Positions 4,793 to 6,128 of a stretch of DNA of 6,128 nucleotides are shown in pieces. This DNA is from Desulfovibrio sp. (GTDB lineage Bacteria; Desulfobacterota; Desulfovibrionia; Desulfovibrionales; Desulfovibrionaceae). Made by a program: the position numbers and the translations under genes. Position 1 is the stretch's first letter; the number at the start of each line of letters is the position of its first letter. Under the pieces are notes generated by a model. That model was not told the DNA's origin and made no database searches. It saw only the letters and a program-made list of their open reading frames with translations. The stretch spans positions 1 to 6,128 of the forward strand of contig JAITDR010000127.1 of NCBI GenBank assembly GCA_031282465.1, read 5' to 3'.

Positions 4793-4809
4793 GCCCGGCT
4801 TTGCCGGGC
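4793..4809 (+). promoter_or_regulatory. GC hairpin in the tssJ-tssK gap
   Basis: GCCCGGC (4793-4799) and GCCGGGC (4803-4809) form a perfect 7-bp stem with a TTT loop. A weaker CTCCC/GGGAG stem lies at 4761-4774. There is no U-tract, so it could be a processing or stability element, or a dispersed repeat, rather than a terminator. Confidence 0.45.
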
Positions 4810-4850
4810 GTCACGCGGGAATCTTCCTGAGGGGAGAAGTTCCGGACCAA

Positions 4851-4856
4851 AAAGGA
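4851..4856 (+). promoter_or_regulatory. Ribosome binding site of tssK
   Basis: AAAGGA lies 7 nt before the ATG at 4864 and supports that start, where the conserved TssK N-terminus begins. Confidence 0.75.
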
Positions 4857-4863
4857 ATTTCTG

Positions 4864-6128
4864 ATGAACGGTTACCGGCCTGTCTTCTGGAGCCAAGGAC
4901 TTTTTCTACATCCCCAGCATTTTCAGGCCGCCGACGAGGAAGTGCGGCGCCGTACGGAGCTTCTGCGCCTTTACGGGCTGCCTTTTTTCCGGGGCGTGGG
5001 ACTTCTGAAGTGGCGCGGCGGGAACATCGGGTCTTCTTTGGACATTGAGCAGATTGAGGCGATTTTTCCAAGCGGAGCCGTCATCAACGCCCCCTACGAC
5101 GCCGCCGTCGCCCCTCTGGCCGTGACCCCCGACTGGCCGGAGCCCGACAAGCCGGGCACCCTGTACCTGGGCCTTGCGCTTGAAGACCCGGCAGGCAACA
5201 ACGCCGAGCCGGAAGGAGGCGTCGGCGGCAAGCGGTATGTATATACGGAAACCCCGGAACGCCTGCCGGACATCTACGGTTCCGCCCCGCCCGCCCCGGT
5301 GCAGCGCCTGCGCTACGCCCCCGTACTCATCCGCGACGTCGACAGCGAACGCTATCCGAATTTCGAACTGCTCCCCATCGCCCTGGTGCGGCGCGCGGGA
5401 GAGCATGTCGAACTGGATACGCGCTTCACCCCTCCCCTGCTCCGCCTGGAAGCAAGCCGCTACCTGTCTTCACTGGTGCAGGAGGTGCAGGATACCGCCC
5501 TGTCCTGCGCCGGCCGGCTGGCAGGCTATAAAAACACCGAGGGGAGCGAAGGCGCGGATATGCAGTTCCTCATCAACTTCACCGTGCTGAACATATTGAA
5601 CCGGAATATTCCCCTGCTCGGCCACCTGCGCTCCACGCCCGATATTCACCCCTGGCACGTCTACGGAGCACTGCGCGTCCTGCTGGGGGAACTTTCCACG
5701 TTTTACGACGATATAGACTGCCTCGGACGGCATTCCGCCTCGGACGACACCCTGCCGAACTACACCCACGACAATCCGGGAGCCTGCTTTGAAGCGCTCT
5801 GCACCCTGCTGCAGCAACTGCTGACGGGACTCGGCCTCAGCGCATCCAAAACTCTGGACCTGCTGCCGGCCCCGCCCTATTTCTCGGCGACCCTGCCGGA
5901 CGACTTTATTTCTCCCGCCTGCCGGTACTGGCTGATGGTCCGCGCCGCACAGTTCAGCCAAAGCGATGCGGACAACTTCCCGCGCTATGCCAAACTGGGA
6001 ACGAGCGACCGCCTGAACACCATCATCGCCAAAGCCGTTTCCGGCGTACCCCTCACGAAAATGCGCTCCGCCCCTCCAGGTTTTTCAAAACGTGCCGATA
6101 CAACGTGGTATACGGTGGACTCCGCCCA
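4864..6128 (+). CDS. tssK: T6SS baseplate subunit TssK (partial, 3' end outside window)
   Basis: An open frame of 421 codons runs from ATG 4864 to the window edge without a stop. TssK is the baseplate protein that links the TssEFG wedges to the cytoplasmic parts of TssL and TssM. Its N-terminal signature VFWSQGLFLHPQHFQ (residues 7-21) corresponds to the family motif V.W.EGMFL.PQHFQ and is diagnostic. Further family features are PNFELLPIALVRR, followed by TRFTPPLLRLEASRYL, and the helical middle region QFLINFTVLNILNRNIPLLGHL with HPWHVYGALRVLLGEL after it. TssK is usually about 440-450 residues long, so only the last part of the C-terminal domain, which contacts the membrane complex, should be missing. 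It follows tssJ by 139 bp in the common tssJ-tssK order; tssL would be expected next. Confidence 0.96.
   Translation, partial: MNGYRPVFWSQGLFLHPQHFQAADEEVRRRTELLRLYGLPFFRGVGLLKWRGGNIGSSLDIEQIEAIFPSGAVINAPYDAAVAPLAVTPDWPEPDKPGTLYLGLALEDPAGNNAEPEGGVGGKRYVYTETPERLPDIYGSAPPAPVQRLRYAPVLIRDVDSERYPNFELLPIALVRRAGEHVELDTRFTPPLLRLEASRYLSSLVQEVQDTALSCAGRLAGYKNTEGSEGADMQFLINFTVLNILNRNIPLLGHLRSTPDIHPWHVYGALRVLLGELSTFYDDIDCLGRHSASDDTLPNYTHDNPGACFEALCTLLQQLLTGLGLSASKTLDLLPAPPYFSATLPDDFISPACRYWLMVRAAQFSQSDADNFPRYAKLGTSDRLNTIIAKAVSGVPLTKMRSAPPGFSKRADTTWYTVDSA

Noticed and set aside
1..6128. CRISPR array, tRNA, rRNA or transposase gene
   Set aside because: There are no regularly spaced repeats, no cloverleaf with a CCA-type end, no rRNA-like sequence and no DDE or other transposase motifs; the only repeats are the short ones described.

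Overview
The window suggests a GC-rich Gram-negative bacterium. The genes fit the Desulfovibrionaceae (Desulfovibrio/Bilophila-like sulfate or sulfite reducers), and the intergenic repeats with a GCCTCCGGCGGCC core also resemble ones I associate with that group. The taxonomic call is an inference from gene style and repeats; no marker gene is present.

Layout. Positions 1-133 hold the C-terminal end of an amidohydrolase. It is followed by a 156-bp gap with a sigma70-like promoter and a 13-bp palindrome, then a 43-residue cysteine-rich membrane protein starting with GTG (290-421). Positions 422-671 are non-coding. They contain strong hairpins and a 130-bp MITE-like element with 8-bp inverted ends (483-612). 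From 672 onward the window is a type VI secretion system (T6SS) locus. It contains the sheath large subunit tssC (672-2342) with an unusual 79-residue Ala/Pro/Gln tail, and a membrane-anchored proline-rich LysM protein (2366-2860). Next come a repeat-rich convergent intergenic region (2861-3008) and a secreted SLT-type lytic transglycosylase on the minus strand (3009-3833). Then follow the outer-membrane lipoprotein tssJ with a hydrophilic C-terminal tail (3837-4724), a 139-bp structured gap, and the baseplate gene tssK (4864 to the window edge, incomplete).

How the parts fit. TssC forms the contractile sheath, TssK is the baseplate subunit that docks on the membrane complex, and TssJ is the outer-membrane lipoprotein of that complex. 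The LysM protein and the lytic transglycosylase are both peptidoglycan-directed. They lie between core T6SS genes and plausibly anchor to, or open, the cell wall for assembly; that role is inferred from domains and position. TssB, the obligate sheath partner, is not in the window, although it normally sits directly upstream of tssC.

The system itself is known. The less ordinary features are the low-complexity tails on TssC and TssJ, the LysM/transglycosylase pair, C8 tracts in tssC and the LysM gene, and two mutually exclusive hairpins at the tssJ stop codon.
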